Assembly: GCA_947495075.1 (NCBI GenBank)
Contig: CANLXH010000001.1
Coordinates: 248,001-312,000, forward strand
Source: an uncultured Croceitalea sp.
GTDB lineage: Bacteria > Bacteroidota > Bacteroidia > Flavobacteriales > Flavobacteriaceae
Reading direction: 5' to 3'
Length of the DNA: 64,000 nt
Under the pieces are notes generated by a model, which worked only from the letters and a program-made list of their open reading frames with translations, searched no databases and was not told the DNA's origin. The translations under genes and the position numbers were made by a program. Positions 43,933 to 52,993 of the stretch are shown here, piece after piece (the stretch's first letter is position 1; every line of letters begins with the position of its first letter).

Positions 43933-43990
43933 TAATAATAAAAGAAAAAGTAAAAACTTATAGTATTATAAAACCTTTAAACCAACCACC

Positions 43991-44404
43991 ATGAAAATTA
44001 AAATTAGCTTTTTACTTATTGTATTTGTTATTCTATTAAGTTGTCAGAAAAATAACACTACAGATAGTCCTGAAATAAAAGAAGGAATGATTAAGGTTGC
44101 CATCTTCTATGAAAATGCAGAAGGCAAAACATTTGACATGGATTATTACTCAAATAAGCATATGCCCATGGCAGCAAGTTTATTTGGAGATGCTTTAAAG
44201 GCAATGATTATTGATAAAGGAATGGCTAATGGAACTCCAGATTTACCTGTCCCATATTTAGCGATAGGATATTTTTATTTTGAGGATATGGATTCTTTTA
44301 AAAATGCAATGGGTCCAAACTCAGATCAACTTAAGGCAGATGTTCCTAATTACACCAACATTCTACCCATGATTCAAATTAGTGAAGTATTAACTGTGGA
44401 ATAG
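43991..44404 (+). CDS. EthD-domain lipoprotein
   Basis: The 137-residue protein has a lipoprotein signal (LLSC, Cys18). A ferredoxin-like alpha-beta EthD domain follows, with the usual MIKVAIFYENAEGKTFDMDYYSNKHMP pattern around residues 33-59. EthD proteins are small dimeric alpha-beta barrels; most are cytoplasmic, so a lipid-anchored form is somewhat unusual. Substrate unknown. Confidence 0.83.
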   Translation: MKIKISFLLIVFVILLSCQKNNTTDSPEIKEGMIKVAIFYENAEGKTFDMDYYSNKHMPMAASLFGDALKAMIIDKGMANGTPDLPVPYLAIGYFYFEDMDSFKNAMGPNSDQLKADVPNYTNILPMIQISEVLTVE

Positions 44405-44432
44405 GCAACGATTTTAATTCCATCTATTATTT

Positions 44433-44467
44433 TTTGGATTTACAATCAAGTACTTTCCTTATTTTTG
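44433..44467 (+). promoter_or_regulatory. Bacteroidota-type promoter of purM
   Basis: TTTG at 44433-44436 and TATTTTTG at 44460-44467, 23 bases apart, lie 16 bases before ATG 44483. The spacing is at the long end of the consensus. Confidence 0.55.
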
Positions 44468-44482
44468 CGCAAAACAGAATAC

Positions 44483-45661
44483 ATGTCATCAGACACTAGT
44501 AAAAGATATGCGCAACGTGGAGTTTCCGCTTCAAAAGAAGATGTTCACAATGCTATCAAAAATATAGATAAAGGACTTTTCCCAAAGGCATTCTGTAAAA
44601 TAGTTCCAGATTATTTAACTGGTAGTCAGGACCATTGTCTGGTTATGCATGCAGATGGAGCTGGGACTAAATCCTCTCTAGCCTATATGTATTGGAAAGA
44701 AACCGGTGATATTTCTGTCTGGAAAGGTATTGCACAAGACGCACTCATCATGAATATTGATGATTTAATTTGCGTTGGTACTACAGATAATATTATGCTT
44801 TCCTCTACCATTGGCCGCAATAAAAATTTAATTCCCGGTGAAGTTATTTCTGCCATAATTAATGGTACTGAAGAACTTATTTCAGATTTAAAAGAACATG
44901 GAATGACGATTCATTCCACAGGAGGTGAAACTGCTGATGTGGGTGATTTGGTAAGAACTATAATTGTGGATTCTACAGTTACCGCGAGGATGAAACGAGA
45001 TGAGGTTATAGATAATGCAAATATAAAAGCTGATGATGTTATTGTAGGGCTTGCCTCTTTTGGACAAGCTACCTATGAAAAGGAATATAATGGGGGTATG
45101 GGCAGTAACGGACTCACCTCTGCGCGACATGATGTGTTTTCTAAATATTTAGCTAAAAAATATCCTGAAAGCTTTGATGCTTCAGTTCCTGAAAAACTTG
45201 TGTACTCTGGGAATACTAAACTAACAGACACAGTTAAAGATTCACCTTTAGATGCAGGGAAATTAGTTTTATCTCCAACTAGAACTTATGCTCCCATTGT
45301 AAAGAAAATCTTAGAAAAATATACTTCGAAAGAAATTCATGGAATGGTACATTGTAGTGGTGGCGCACAAACCAAAATTTTACACTTTATAGAGGCGCTA
45401 CATATTGTAAAAGACAATATGTTTCAAGTACCACCATTGTTCAAATTAATTCAGGAACAATCTGGTACAGATTGGAAAGAAATGTATCAAGTATTTAACT
45501 GTGGTCATCGTTTAGAATTATATGTAAAACCTGAAGTTGCAGAAGATCTAATTGCAATTACAAAGTCGTTTAATGTGGATGCACAAATAATAGGTAGAGT
45601 AGAAGAAAGTCCTTCTAAAAAACTTACTATTAAAAGCGAATACGGAACATTTGAGTATTAG
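44483..45661 (+). CDS. purM: Phosphoribosylformylglycinamidine cyclo-ligase (AIR synthetase)
   Basis: PurM closes the imidazole ring of AIR from FGAM and ATP in purine synthesis. From ATG 44483 the protein has 392 residues. It contains the conserved start KRYAQRGVSASKEDV, MNIDDLICVGTTD for the ATP site and a GGETADV segment near 147-153. C-terminal motifs include HGMVHCSGGAQTKILHF. The upstream TTG 44465 overlaps the promoter box, so ATG 44483 is the better start. The protein is longer than E. coli PurM (345 aa) but typical of Bacteroidota. Confidence 0.93.
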   Translation: MSSDTSKRYAQRGVSASKEDVHNAIKNIDKGLFPKAFCKIVPDYLTGSQDHCLVMHADGAGTKSSLAYMYWKETGDISVWKGIAQDALIMNIDDLICVGTTDNIMLSSTIGRNKNLIPGEVISAIINGTEELISDLKEHGMTIHSTGGETADVGDLVRTIIVDSTVTARMKRDEVIDNANIKADDVIVGLASFGQATYEKEYNGGMGSNGLTSARHDVFSKYLAKKYPESFDASVPEKLVYSGNTKLTDTVKDSPLDAGKLVLSPTRTYAPIVKKILEKYTSKEIHGMVHCSGGAQTKILHFIEALHIVKDNMFQVPPLFKLIQEQSGTDWKEMYQVFNCGHRLELYVKPEVAEDLIAITKSFNVDAQIIGRVEESPSKKLTIKSEYGTFEY

Positions 45662-45710
45662 TCATACGATTTGTTAAAATCTCACGTTCTTTTAATAAAC
45701 ATATTACGCT

Positions 45711-46169
45711 ATGGAAAGAAAAGAATTTTTGAGAAGTCTTGGGGCTGGCGCCGCTTTTGCCCTTACATTCCCTTGTTTAAATGGTTGTTCTTCAGATTCG
45801 GAAGATTTAGAACAGTTTCCTGAGCCTACTGGTATTGATTTCACTGTAGATTTAACAGCTCCAGAATCAGCCCCATTAGCCAATAATGGAGGTTTTATTT
45901 TAGCAAAATCTGACCCAGGAGCAAGACTTACAGATATTGTTGTTGCAAGAAACTTGGAAGGTAATTTTGTTGCAGCTAGTCAAATTTGTAGCCACCAACA
46001 AACAGATGGAGTTCGTTTTTTAAGTGAAGATGGCGGTATTTTTAGATGTTCTACTCATGGATCACGCTTTAGCCAAACAGGAACACCTTTAAATTCAGTT
46101 ACCAGTAATCCACTTAAAGTATTTCAAACAGAGCTAAATGGAGATATTCTTCGTGTTTTTGAAAGTTAA
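45711..46169 (+). CDS. Rieske [2Fe-2S] lipoprotein
   Basis: The 152-residue protein begins RKEFLRSLGAGAAFALTFPCLNGC, a twin-signal-like N-terminus with a Cys at about 26 that may be lipidated; twin-Arg is not perfect. The mature part is a Rieske domain with CSHQQTDG (Cys and His ligands 1 and 2) and CSTHGSRF (ligands 3 and 4). It lies immediately before a thioredoxin, an ApbE flavin transferase, DUF4266 and DUF3570 genes, all read in one direction. It is thus the probable electron-transfer member of that envelope cluster. Confidence 0.88.
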   Translation: MERKEFLRSLGAGAAFALTFPCLNGCSSDSEDLEQFPEPTGIDFTVDLTAPESAPLANNGGFILAKSDPGARLTDIVVARNLEGNFVAASQICSHQQTDGVRFLSEDGGIFRCSTHGSRFSQTGTPLNSVTSNPLKVFQTELNGDILRVFES

Positions 46170-46190
46170 ACCTTAATCTTGAATCTTATT

Positions 46191-46622
46191 ATGAAATACT
46201 TACTAGTCATTTTCATGCTTTTTTTTTCGGTTTTGGTTTCAGCTCAAGACTGGAAACAAAATTATAACGAAGCCCTAGAACAAGCCATTGCAGAAGACAA
46301 ACCTTTAATTCTTGTTTTTTCTGGTTCGGATTGGTGTCCACCATGTAAGCGATTGGATAAAACGATTTGGACATCAGAAGAGTTCAAAAAAATTTCTTCA
46401 GAAAAGTATGTGCTTTATAAAGCGGATTTTCCTAGAAAGAAAATTAATAAACTCCCCCAAGAGCAGTTAAATCAAAATAAAAAATTAGCTGAAAGATTTA
46501 ATCCTAAAGGCCATTATCCATTGGTCTTGGTTTTAGATGAGTCAGAACAGGTTCTTGGTACAACTGGCTACCAAAAAATAAGCCCAGAAGCTTATATTGC
46601 TGTTCTGAATTCTTTCTTATAA
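46191..46622 (+). CDS. Secreted thioredoxin-fold protein
   Basis: From ATG 46191 (143 residues) there is a signal peptide ending in VSAQ, then a thioredoxin domain with active site WCPPC (about 47-51). The cis-Pro region lies in GHYPLVLVLDE. The fold is like thioredoxin_7/DsbD-gamma types that handle periplasmic cysteines. TTG 46179 would add four residues before the signal and is less likely. Its stop overlaps the ATG of the ApbE gene, so the two are coupled. Confidence 0.88.
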   Translation: MKYLLVIFMLFFSVLVSAQDWKQNYNEALEQAIAEDKPLILVFSGSDWCPPCKRLDKTIWTSEEFKKISSEKYVLYKADFPRKKINKLPQEQLNQNKKLAERFNPKGHYPLVLVLDESEQVLGTTGYQKISPEAYIAVLNSFL

Positions 46623-47617
46623 TGAAACAACTCCCCGTTATCTTTTGCTTTTTTTGTTTGCTGTCTTATAGTCAGGAGCGAGAAAAATTGGTAACAGTTA
46701 AAAAGGTTTTAAAACTAATGGGAACTCGGTTTGAGTTAACAGTAGTCGCTCAAAATGAGGAGATTGGTTACATAAATATTCAAGAAGCGGTTGCAGAAAT
46801 CATTCGAATAGAGAAAATGATTTCATCTTGGGATGCAGACAGCGAAACCTCATTAATCAATAAAAATGCAGGGATAAAACCTGTTAAAGTTAGTTCAGAA
46901 TTATATAGACTAATAGAACGTTCCAAGAAAATTTCCGAGATTACAGATGGTGCTTTTGACATATCCTATGCCTCAATGGATAATATTTGGAAGTTTGATG
47001 GAACAATGGATAGACTCCCAATAGATTCTAAGATAAAAACGTCTATTTCTAAAATAGGACATGAAAAGATAACTCTAAACAAAGAAGCCCAAACTGTTTA
47101 TTTAGAGGAAGAAGGAATGCGTATTGGTTTTGGTGCTATTGGCAAAGGGTTTGCTGCAGATAAAACTAAAGAACTTTTAATTTCTAAAGGTGTAAAAGCA
47201 GGACTTATTAATGCCTCAGGAGATTTAACTACTTGGGGGACCAAAGCAACAGGTGAAAAATGGATGATTGGTATAGCTAACCCATTGAGTAAAAATAGGG
47301 TTTTCTCATGGTTACCTATTGTAGAATCCTCTGTTGCTACATCAGGGAATTATGAAAAGTATTTGATTTTTAATGGTGAAAAATATTCCCACATAATTGA
47401 CCCTAGAACAGGTTATCCAACAAAGGGTATTAATAGTGTTTCCATTTTTGCAAAGGATGCTGAATTGTGCGACGCTTTAGCAACGGCGGTCTTTATATTA
47501 GGAAGAGATAGTGGTATACATTTAATAAATCAAATACCAGGAGTAGAAGTGGTGGTTGTAGATGGGGCGAACAAGATTCATAAAAGTTCAGGTATTTTGT
47601 TTGATAATAATCAGTAG
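46622..47617 (+). CDS. apbE: FAD:protein FMN transferase
   Basis: ApbE attaches FMN through a phosphoester bond to Thr or Ser of envelope proteins. The 331-residue protein has a short signal (LLSYSQ), then the family motifs KLMGTRFELTV near 32, a FDISYA segment near 114, GFGAIGKGFAAD near 167 and INASGDLTTWG near 191. The C-terminal region has the IIDPRTGYPT motif and DAELCDALATAVF, which carry the metal-binding residues. Adjacent genes are thioredoxin, DUF4266 and DUF3570, so its flavin target may be one of them or a protein elsewhere. Confidence 0.93.
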   Translation: MKQLPVIFCFFCLLSYSQEREKLVTVKKVLKLMGTRFELTVVAQNEEIGYINIQEAVAEIIRIEKMISSWDADSETSLINKNAGIKPVKVSSELYRLIERSKKISEITDGAFDISYASMDNIWKFDGTMDRLPIDSKIKTSISKIGHEKITLNKEAQTVYLEEEGMRIGFGAIGKGFAADKTKELLISKGVKAGLINASGDLTTWGTKATGEKWMIGIANPLSKNRVFSWLPIVESSVATSGNYEKYLIFNGEKYSHIIDPRTGYPTKGINSVSIFAKDAELCDALATAVFILGRDSGIHLINQIPGVEVVVVDGANKIHKSSGILFDNNQ

Positions 47618-47625
47618 TTTTAGAT

Positions 47626-47835
47626 ATGCGTAAGTTGTTCATTTTAATGATATTATTAGTTTTCTCTAGTTCTTGTATAGCTGTAAAAGAGTATGACAAG
47701 GTTTATTTAAATGATAGTGACATGCAGTTAGGTGCGAGGGGTGCAGAACGTTTTGAAACTAATTTTCAATTATATCGTGAAGCTTCATCGGGTGCAAATG
47801 GAGGAAAAACAGGTGGAGGTTGCGGATGTAATTAA
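47626..47835 (+). CDS. DUF4266 small lipoprotein
   Basis: This 69-residue protein has a lipoprotein signal (SSSC, Cys17). A short conserved stretch LNDSDMQLGARGAERFETNF follows, and the tail is rich in Gly with two closely spaced Cys (GGGCGCN). The layout matches DUF4266. The tail also contains SSGAN, close to but not identical with the flavinylation pattern [S/T]GA[S/T]. It sits eight bases after ApbE and before DUF3570. The Cys pair could bind a metal or be a thioredoxin substrate; none of this is shown. Confidence 0.85.
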   Translation: MRKLFILMILLVFSSSCIAVKEYDKVYLNDSDMQLGARGAERFETNFQLYREASSGANGGKTGGGCGCN

Positions 47836-47879
47836 GTGAGACTCATTTTTAGCTTTGCTGAAAATGTATAGTCAAACTT

Positions 47880-47901
47880 ACCCTGAGCGAAGCCGAAGGG
47901 T
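47880..47901. repeat. REP-like palindromic repeat
   Basis: ACCCTGAGCGAAGCCGAAGGGT is an imperfect palindrome (ACCCT/AGGGT arms) between DUF4266 and DUF3570. Sequences of this form recur in intergenic gaps of many marine flavobacterial genomes, from memory. Confidence 0.6.
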
Positions 47902-47979
47902 CTTTTGAAATGATATGAAAGTTGATAACCGAAGTGGCTTTCAGTTTAAAAGCCAAATAATTTTACGAGAATTCTTGTT

Positions 47980-49260
47980 TTGAAGAAACTGTTTTTTATT
48001 CTAGCTTGTATCCTTTTTAATATTGTTTTGCATGCGCAGCAAAATGATACTTCATATAAGAAGAAGGTGCTTGAAACAAGTGAATTGGATGTACTTTTTA
48101 GCTACTATAATCAAGATGGGCAAAATGCGGCTGTAACAGGAGGTGAAGGTACAGAAAAACTAACAGATGCTACTTCTACATTGGTACTTCGAATACCATT
48201 AAATGTAGATGATGTTTTAACGGTAGATGTTGGTTTATCCGCTTACACTTCGGCATCATCCAGTAATGTAAACCCTTTGGACGGCACAAATCCCAACGTA
48301 AGTCCTTTTGATGCTTCTTCTGGTGAATCTCGTAAAGATTTACTGGCATATTTTAACCCTACTTACCAACATAATTCGACAGATAGAAATTCTACTTGGA
48401 GTGCAAATGCTTACATTTCGAATGAGTATGATTATTTTTCAATAGGTTTTGGCGGGTCGTATGCTAAATTATTTAATGAGAGAAACACAGAAATTTCAAT
48501 AAGTTGCAGAGTGTTTTTAGATAAATGGAATTCCCAATATCCAATAGAATTAAGACAAGGTTTTTTTGATGATAGAGTTACGGGAACAGGAAGTTATACA
48601 CCAAATTTTTCAGAATTTATAGATGAAAATAGAAATACGTATTCGGTCTCGCTATCTTTTTCGCAAATTTTGACTAAGAAATTGCAAGGTTCTTTATTTG
48701 TGGATTTGGTTTCTCAAAATGGACTATTGAGCACGCCATTCCAAAGAGTATATTTTGGAGATGTAAATAATTTTTTTATAGATGATTTTCAGTTAGCAGA
48801 TGATATAGAACGGCTTCCAGATTCACGATTTAAAATACCAGTAGGAGGAAGACTAAATTATTATCTAAATGATGTGATAGTACTCCGTTCTTATTATCGA
48901 TTTTATTATGATAATTGGGGAATTACATCACATACAGCTAATATTGAAGCACCTATAAAATTTAATGATAAATTTACATTGTATCCTAGCTATCGTTACT
49001 ATACTCAAACAGCTGCGGATTATTTTTATGCTAAAGAAGATGCTTTGTCTACTTTTGATTTTTATACTTCAGATTATGATTTATCTGCTTATCAAGCAAA
49101 TCAACTTGGTTTTGGTGTGCAGTACAAAGATATTTTTAATAATGCTAGGATATTCTTTTTTGGATTAAAAACAATTGATTTGCGCTATAGTTATTATAAT
49201 AGGAGCGACGGTTTAAATGCATCTATCTTTACTTTAGGAACTACTTTTATTTTAGATTAA
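47980..49260 (+). CDS. DUF3570 outer-membrane-type protein
   Basis: The 426-residue protein has a signal peptide (HAQ, about 20) and a body of repeated amphipathic beta strands with aromatic residues (SANAYISNEYDYFSIGFGGSY, YSVSLSFSQIL). It ends in a typical outer-membrane strand, NASIFTLGTTFILD. This matches DUF3570, a family seen with ApbE and DUF4266. TTG 47980 is the start used; no ATG lies nearby in frame. It would form a beta-barrel, perhaps an envelope anchor or channel for the cluster. Its function is not known. Confidence 0.87.
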   Translation: MKKLFFILACILFNIVLHAQQNDTSYKKKVLETSELDVLFSYYNQDGQNAAVTGGEGTEKLTDATSTLVLRIPLNVDDVLTVDVGLSAYTSASSSNVNPLDGTNPNVSPFDASSGESRKDLLAYFNPTYQHNSTDRNSTWSANAYISNEYDYFSIGFGGSYAKLFNERNTEISISCRVFLDKWNSQYPIELRQGFFDDRVTGTGSYTPNFSEFIDENRNTYSVSLSFSQILTKKLQGSLFVDLVSQNGLLSTPFQRVYFGDVNNFFIDDFQLADDIERLPDSRFKIPVGGRLNYYLNDVIVLRSYYRFYYDNWGITSHTANIEAPIKFNDKFTLYPSYRYYTQTAADYFYAKEDALSTFDFYTSDYDLSAYQANQLGFGVQYKDIFNNARIFFFGLKTIDLRYSYYNRSDGLNASIFTLGTTFILD

Positions 49261-49329
49261 ATCTATTATTTTTCTGAAAAATACCCCACCAAAAAAATCG
49301 TAAATTCGCATTTTAAGTAGGAGTAAACT

Positions 49330-50406
49330 ATGCTAGATAAGCTTAATATAGTAAAGCAACGTTTTGATGAGGTATCGGACTTGATTATTCAACCAGATAT
49401 CATTTCAGACCAGAAGCAATACGTGAAATTAAATAAAGAGTACAAAGATTTAAAGGCGCTTGTAGATAAGCGAGAGAAATATATAACACTTACCAATAAT
49501 TTGAGTGAGGCCGAAGAAATTATTTCTGATGGTAGCGATGCTGAAATGGTTGAAATGGCTAAAATGCAGTACGATGAAGCTAAAGATGCCATTCCCAAGC
49601 TCGAAGAGGAAATAAAGTTCATGCTTATTCCAAAAGACCCAGAGGATGAAAAGAATGTGGTGATGGAAGTAAGAGCAGGGACTGGGGGTGATGAAGCGAG
49701 TATTTTTGCAGGAGATTTATACCGTATGTATGCTAAATACTGCGAGTCTAAAGGTTGGAAAACCAATATTATAGATTTAAACGAAGGTACCAGTGGGGGA
49801 TATAAAGAAATTCATTTTGAAGTCACGGGTGAAGATGTTTATGGTACGCTAAAATTTGAAGCTGGTGTACACCGTGTACAACGTGTTCCGCAAACAGAAA
49901 CCCAAGGTCGTGTGCATACTAGTGCGGCAACTGTAATGGTAATTCCAGAAGCGGAAGACTTTGATGTTCAGATTGAACCAAAGGATGTGCGAATAGATTT
50001 CTTCTGTTCTTCTGGCCCTGGCGGACAATCGGTAAATACTACGTATTCTGCAGTACGATTAACACACGTGCCAACTGGTTTGGTGGCACAATGTCAAGAC
50101 CAGAAATCGCAGCATAAAAACAAAGAAAAAGCATTTAAAGTACTACGTTCTAGATTATATGATTTAGAACTAGCAAAAAAGCAAGAAGAAGATGCTGCAA
50201 AAAGAAATTCGCAAGTGAGCAGTGGAGACCGTTCTGCTAAAATTCGTACTTACAATTATCCTCAAGGTAGGGTTACGGACCATAGAATTGGTTTAACCCT
50301 ATATGATTTACAAAATATCATCAATGGTGATATTCAAAAAATTATTGATGAATTGATGCTAGTTGAGAACACAGAGAAATTAAAAGAAGCCTCAGAGATA
50401 TTTTAA
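49330..50406 (+). CDS. prfA: Peptide chain release factor 1
   Basis: The 358-residue factor ends translation at UAA and UAG. The peptidyl hydrolysis motif GGQ is in [11 protein letters not shown] (about 229-239). The N-terminal helical domain is full length. An unusually good Shine-Dalgarno sequence, TAGGAG, lies seven bases before the ATG, rare for this phylum. A palindromic repeat lies between it and pyrF. Confidence 0.96.
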   Translation: MLDKLNIVKQRFDEVSDLIIQPDIISDQKQYVKLNKEYKDLKALVDKREKYITLTNNLSEAEEIISDGSDAEMVEMAKMQYDEAKDAIPKLEEEIKFMLIPKDPEDEKNVVMEVRAGTGGDEASIFAGDLYRMYAKYCESKGWKTNIIDLNEGTSGGYKEIHFEVTGEDVYGTLKFEAGVHRVQRVPQTETQGRVHTSAATVMVIPEAEDFDVQIEPKDVRIDFFCSSGPGGQSVNTTYSAVRLTHVPTGLVAQCQDQKSQHKNKEKAFKVLRSRLYDLELAKKQEEDAAKRNSQVSSGDRSAKIRTYNYPQGRVTDHRIGLTLYDLQNIINGDIQKIIDELMLVENTEKLKEASEIF

Positions 50407-50433
50407 ATAAACAAAATAATTTTATTTGTCCGT

Positions 50434-50492
50434 TCGAGCGCAGTCGAGAACTATAGGGCACTTTGGTTCAATAACCTCTCGACTGCGCTCGA
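50434..50492. repeat. REP-like inverted repeat, 16-bp perfect arms
   Basis: TCGAGCGCAGTCGAGA (50434-50449) is perfectly mirrored by TCTCGACTGCGCTCGA (50477-50492) around a 27-base spacer that itself has GGTT-CAAT-AACC. It is GC-rich against the AT-rich background. It lies between prfA and pyrF and may also act as a terminator or as a mobile palindromic element. Confidence 0.82.
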
Positions 50493-50506
50493 GGAGACAT
50501 TTTTTT

Positions 50507-51328
50507 ATGACTATTGAAGAATTAGTAAAACAAATCCGTCTAAAAAAATCCTTTCTATGTGTTGGTTTGGATACGGATTTAGAAAAGATCCCTAAACACC
50601 TTTTGCAGGAAGAAGATCCTATCTTTAGTTTTAATAAAGCAATTATTGATGCTACGCAGGATTTTTGTGTAGCTTATAAGCCTAATATCGCTTTTTATGA
50701 AGCATATGGTCTTAAAGGATGGAAATCTCTAGAAAAGACTATTAAATACTTAAATTCCAATTATCCAGAGCAATTTACTATTGCTGATGCTAAAAGAGGA
50801 GATATCGGAAATACGTCTAGCCGTTACGCTAAAGCTTTTTTTGAAGAATTGGCTTTTGATGCTATAACTATAGCTCCTTACATGGGGCGTGATTCTGTTG
50901 AGCCGTTTTTAGAGTTTAAAAATAAACAGACTATTTTGCTGGCCCTAACATCAAATAAGGGTGCTTTTGATTTTCAAACAAAAAAAGTCGATCAAAAAGA
51001 GTTGTACAAAGAGGTGTTAAACGTTTCTAAGAGTTATAAAAATTCAGAAAACCTGATGTACGTTGTTGGCGCTACAAAAGCTGAATACCTTAAAGATATT
51101 CGTGAAATAGTTCCTGATAGCTTCTTATTGGTGCCAGGTGTTGGCGCACAGGGTGGAAATTTACATGATGTATGTAAATATGGGATGAATTCTAGCGTAG
51201 GTTTATTAGTGAATTCTTCACGTGGGATAATTTACGCCTCTAGCAAAGAAAATTTTGCAGCTGAAGCTGCTCAAAAGGCTAAAGAGATTCAAATACAAAT
51301 GAAGGAAGAGTTAGATAAGTTAAACTAA
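50507..51328 (+). CDS. pyrF: Orotidine 5'-phosphate decarboxylase
   Basis: PyrF converts OMP to UMP in pyrimidine synthesis. From ATG 50507 the protein has 273 residues, typical of the longer type-2 form in Bacteroidota. It shows [14 protein letters not shown] near the start, [15 protein letters not shown] with the catalytic Asp-Lys pair, and VPGVGAQGG near the C-terminus. The reading frame upstream to 50426 runs through the palindromic repeat and is not part of the gene. Its 3' end overlaps by nine bases a small gene on the other strand. Confidence 0.95.
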   Translation: MTIEELVKQIRLKKSFLCVGLDTDLEKIPKHLLQEEDPIFSFNKAIIDATQDFCVAYKPNIAFYEAYGLKGWKSLEKTIKYLNSNYPEQFTIADAKRGDIGNTSSRYAKAFFEELAFDAITIAPYMGRDSVEPFLEFKNKQTILLALTSNKGAFDFQTKKVDQKELYKEVLNVSKSYKNSENLMYVVGATKAEYLKDIREIVPDSFLLVPGVGAQGGNLHDVCKYGMNSSVGLLVNSSRGIIYASSKENFAAEAAQKAKEIQIQMKEELDKLN

Positions 51329-51514
51329 ATCCTCCAGTATTTTCTTAATATTTTGAGCCTTACGTTCAAAAAATTCACCTAAGGTTGTACCCATATAGTT
51401 GGCATCCATAGCTTTACTTAAAAAGTTCTCATATCGGTATTGTAGTACCGCTATAGAATGGCTTCCACTTGTTATTGGAGTCACAGCTCCAACTCTACAA
51501 TATTGATTTTCCAT
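51320..51514 (-). CDS. Small conserved hypothetical protein (64 aa)
   Basis: The 64-residue protein starts [19 protein letters not shown] and continues with [10 protein letters not shown]-like sequence and a basic helical end. There is no signal peptide or membrane helix. I cannot name a family. Support for a real gene comes from a TATCTTTG box on the minus strand (51543-51536) about 21 bases before the ATG, normal codon use, and the short overlap with pyrF rather than full enclosure. Confidence 0.65.
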   Translation of the reverse strand: MENQYCRVGAVTPITSGSHSIAVLQYRYENFLSKAMDANYMGTTLGEFFERKAQNIKKILEDLV

Positions 51515-51535
51515 AATTCAAAAGATTTGTTCTAA

Positions 51536-51543
51536 CAAAGATA
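51536..51543 (-). promoter_or_regulatory. Bacteroidota -7 box (TATCTTTG)
   Basis: TATCTTTG read on the minus strand matches TAnnTTTG and ends 21 bases before the 64-residue gene. No clear -33 element. Confidence 0.5.
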
Positions 51544-51693
51544 CGTTTGAAACGAGGTTTTAGACTATAAGAGAATTGTCTACACATCTAAAAATCAGGT
51601 AGTTTGTCTAATTTTAACTAACAATTAATAACAAGAAGCTGTTTCGTAGATTTCGTTGGGTAAAAATTAACGTACTTTTATAAAAATTTAAAC

Positions 51694-52476
51694 TTGCTTC
51701 ATTATACCAAATATTTACACAAATCTTCTAATGAATGGGTAACCTTTGTACATGGAGCTGGAGGTAGTTCTACAATTTGGTACAAACAGTTAAGAGATTT
51801 TAAAAAGCACTTTAATATTCTTCTTTTGGATTTAAGGGGACACGGGAACTCCAAGCCCAATCTAAAAGATGCTTTTAGTGATAAATACACATTTGATTCT
51901 ATTACAGATGATATTGTTGAAGTAATTGATTTTGAGGGTATAAAAAAATCCCATTTTATAGGAATATCATTAGGTACCATTTTAATACGAAACCTAGCTG
52001 AAAAGTACCCTACTCGTGTAGCTAGTATGGTTATGGGAGGAGCAATTATGAAATTAAACCTACGTTCTCAGGTATTAATGCGATTGGGCGTAATTTTTAA
52101 ATCTATTGTACCTTATATATGGTTATACAAGTTTTTTGCCTTTGTGATAATGCCAAATAAGAACCATAGAGAATCTCGTTTGCTATTTGTGAGAGAAGCT
52201 AAAAAGTTATACCAAAAAGAGTTCATACGTTGGTTTAAACTCACTTCAGAGATTAATCCACTACTGCGATTCTTTAGAACAGTAGATATCGAAATTCCTA
52301 CTTTATACATAATGGGTGGTGAAGATTATCTTTTTCTTCCTACCATAGAAAAAGTGGTGAAGTCTCACCGTATGTCTCAACTTGCTGTTATTGAAAATTG
52401 TGGTCATGTTGTGAATGTTGAACAACCAGTTATTTTTAACGATAGAGTAATTCAATATTTATCTGATTTGAGATGA
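51694..52476 (+). CDS. Alpha/beta-fold hydrolase
   Basis: The 260-residue cytoplasmic protein is an alpha/beta hydrolase with HGAGGSSTIW (oxyanion loop), nucleophile Ser92 in the elbow GISLGT, acid Asp in the MGGEDYLF segment and the catalytic His in NCGHVVNVEQP. The start is TTG 51694; no ATG precedes it in frame before stops. The substrate is unknown. Its stop overlaps the next gene by four bases. Confidence 0.87.
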   Translation: MLHYTKYLHKSSNEWVTFVHGAGGSSTIWYKQLRDFKKHFNILLLDLRGHGNSKPNLKDAFSDKYTFDSITDDIVEVIDFEGIKKSHFIGISLGTILIRNLAEKYPTRVASMVMGGAIMKLNLRSQVLMRLGVIFKSIVPYIWLYKFFAFVIMPNKNHRESRLLFVREAKKLYQKEFIRWFKLTSEINPLLRFFRTVDIEIPTLYIMGGEDYLFLPTIEKVVKSHRMSQLAVIENCGHVVNVEQPVIFNDRVIQYLSDLR

Positions 52477-52985
52477 TTTCTATAAAAGGTTTATTTACGC
52501 CGATAATACTTCTTTTATCTTTTAGTATCCAATCACAAATAAAGGATTGTAATTGTTGTTCTGATAATCATAAAGCTTTTGATTTTTGGTTAGGTAGTTG
52601 GACTGTCACTAATGTAGATGGCTCAAAAGCTGGTACCAATACAATTACGAAAGATCAGGACAATTGTATTTTACAGGAAAATTGGATTAGTGCCAGTGCT
52701 GGTTATACAGGTACAAGTATTAATTTCTATAATTTGAAAACTGCACAATGGGAACAGCTCTGGATTGATAATTCTGGTAATCATTTAAAGTTAAAGGGTA
52801 ATAGAGTAGGCAATAAAATGATTCTTTCCTCTAACGAATTTAAAGGTGTTAATGGTAAACTACATGTGAACAGAATTACATGGACTATAAATGATGATGG
52901 CACAGTTAGACAATTATGGGAAGTGTTAGAAGGTGATAAAGTAGTAAGTACAGCTTTTAATGGTTTGTACTCTCCTAGGAAGTAA
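52473..52985 (+). CDS. Secreted DUF1579-like (lipocalin-like) protein
   Basis: The 170-residue protein has a signal peptide (ending SIQSQ) and then DCNCCSDNHKAFDFWLGSWTVTNVDG. The FDFWLGSWxV motif at the start of an eight-strand beta fold is typical of DUF1579-type lipocalin-like proteins. An extra Cys trio (CNCC) near the mature N-terminus is unusual. It overlaps the alpha/beta hydrolase gene by four bases and converges on a minus-strand leader-like element. Confidence 0.72.
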   Translation: MISIKGLFTPIILLLSFSIQSQIKDCNCCSDNHKAFDFWLGSWTVTNVDGSKAGTNTITKDQDNCILQENWISASAGYTGTSINFYNLKTAQWEQLWIDNSGNHLKLKGNRVGNKMILSSNEFKGVNGKLHVNRITWTINDDGTVRQLWEVLEGDKVVSTAFNGLYSPRK

Positions 52986-52993
52986 ACTATATA

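Noticed and set aside
50426-50506. Upstream extension of pyrF
   Set aside because: It reads through the palindromic repeat; ATG 50507 begins the normal PyrF N-terminus.
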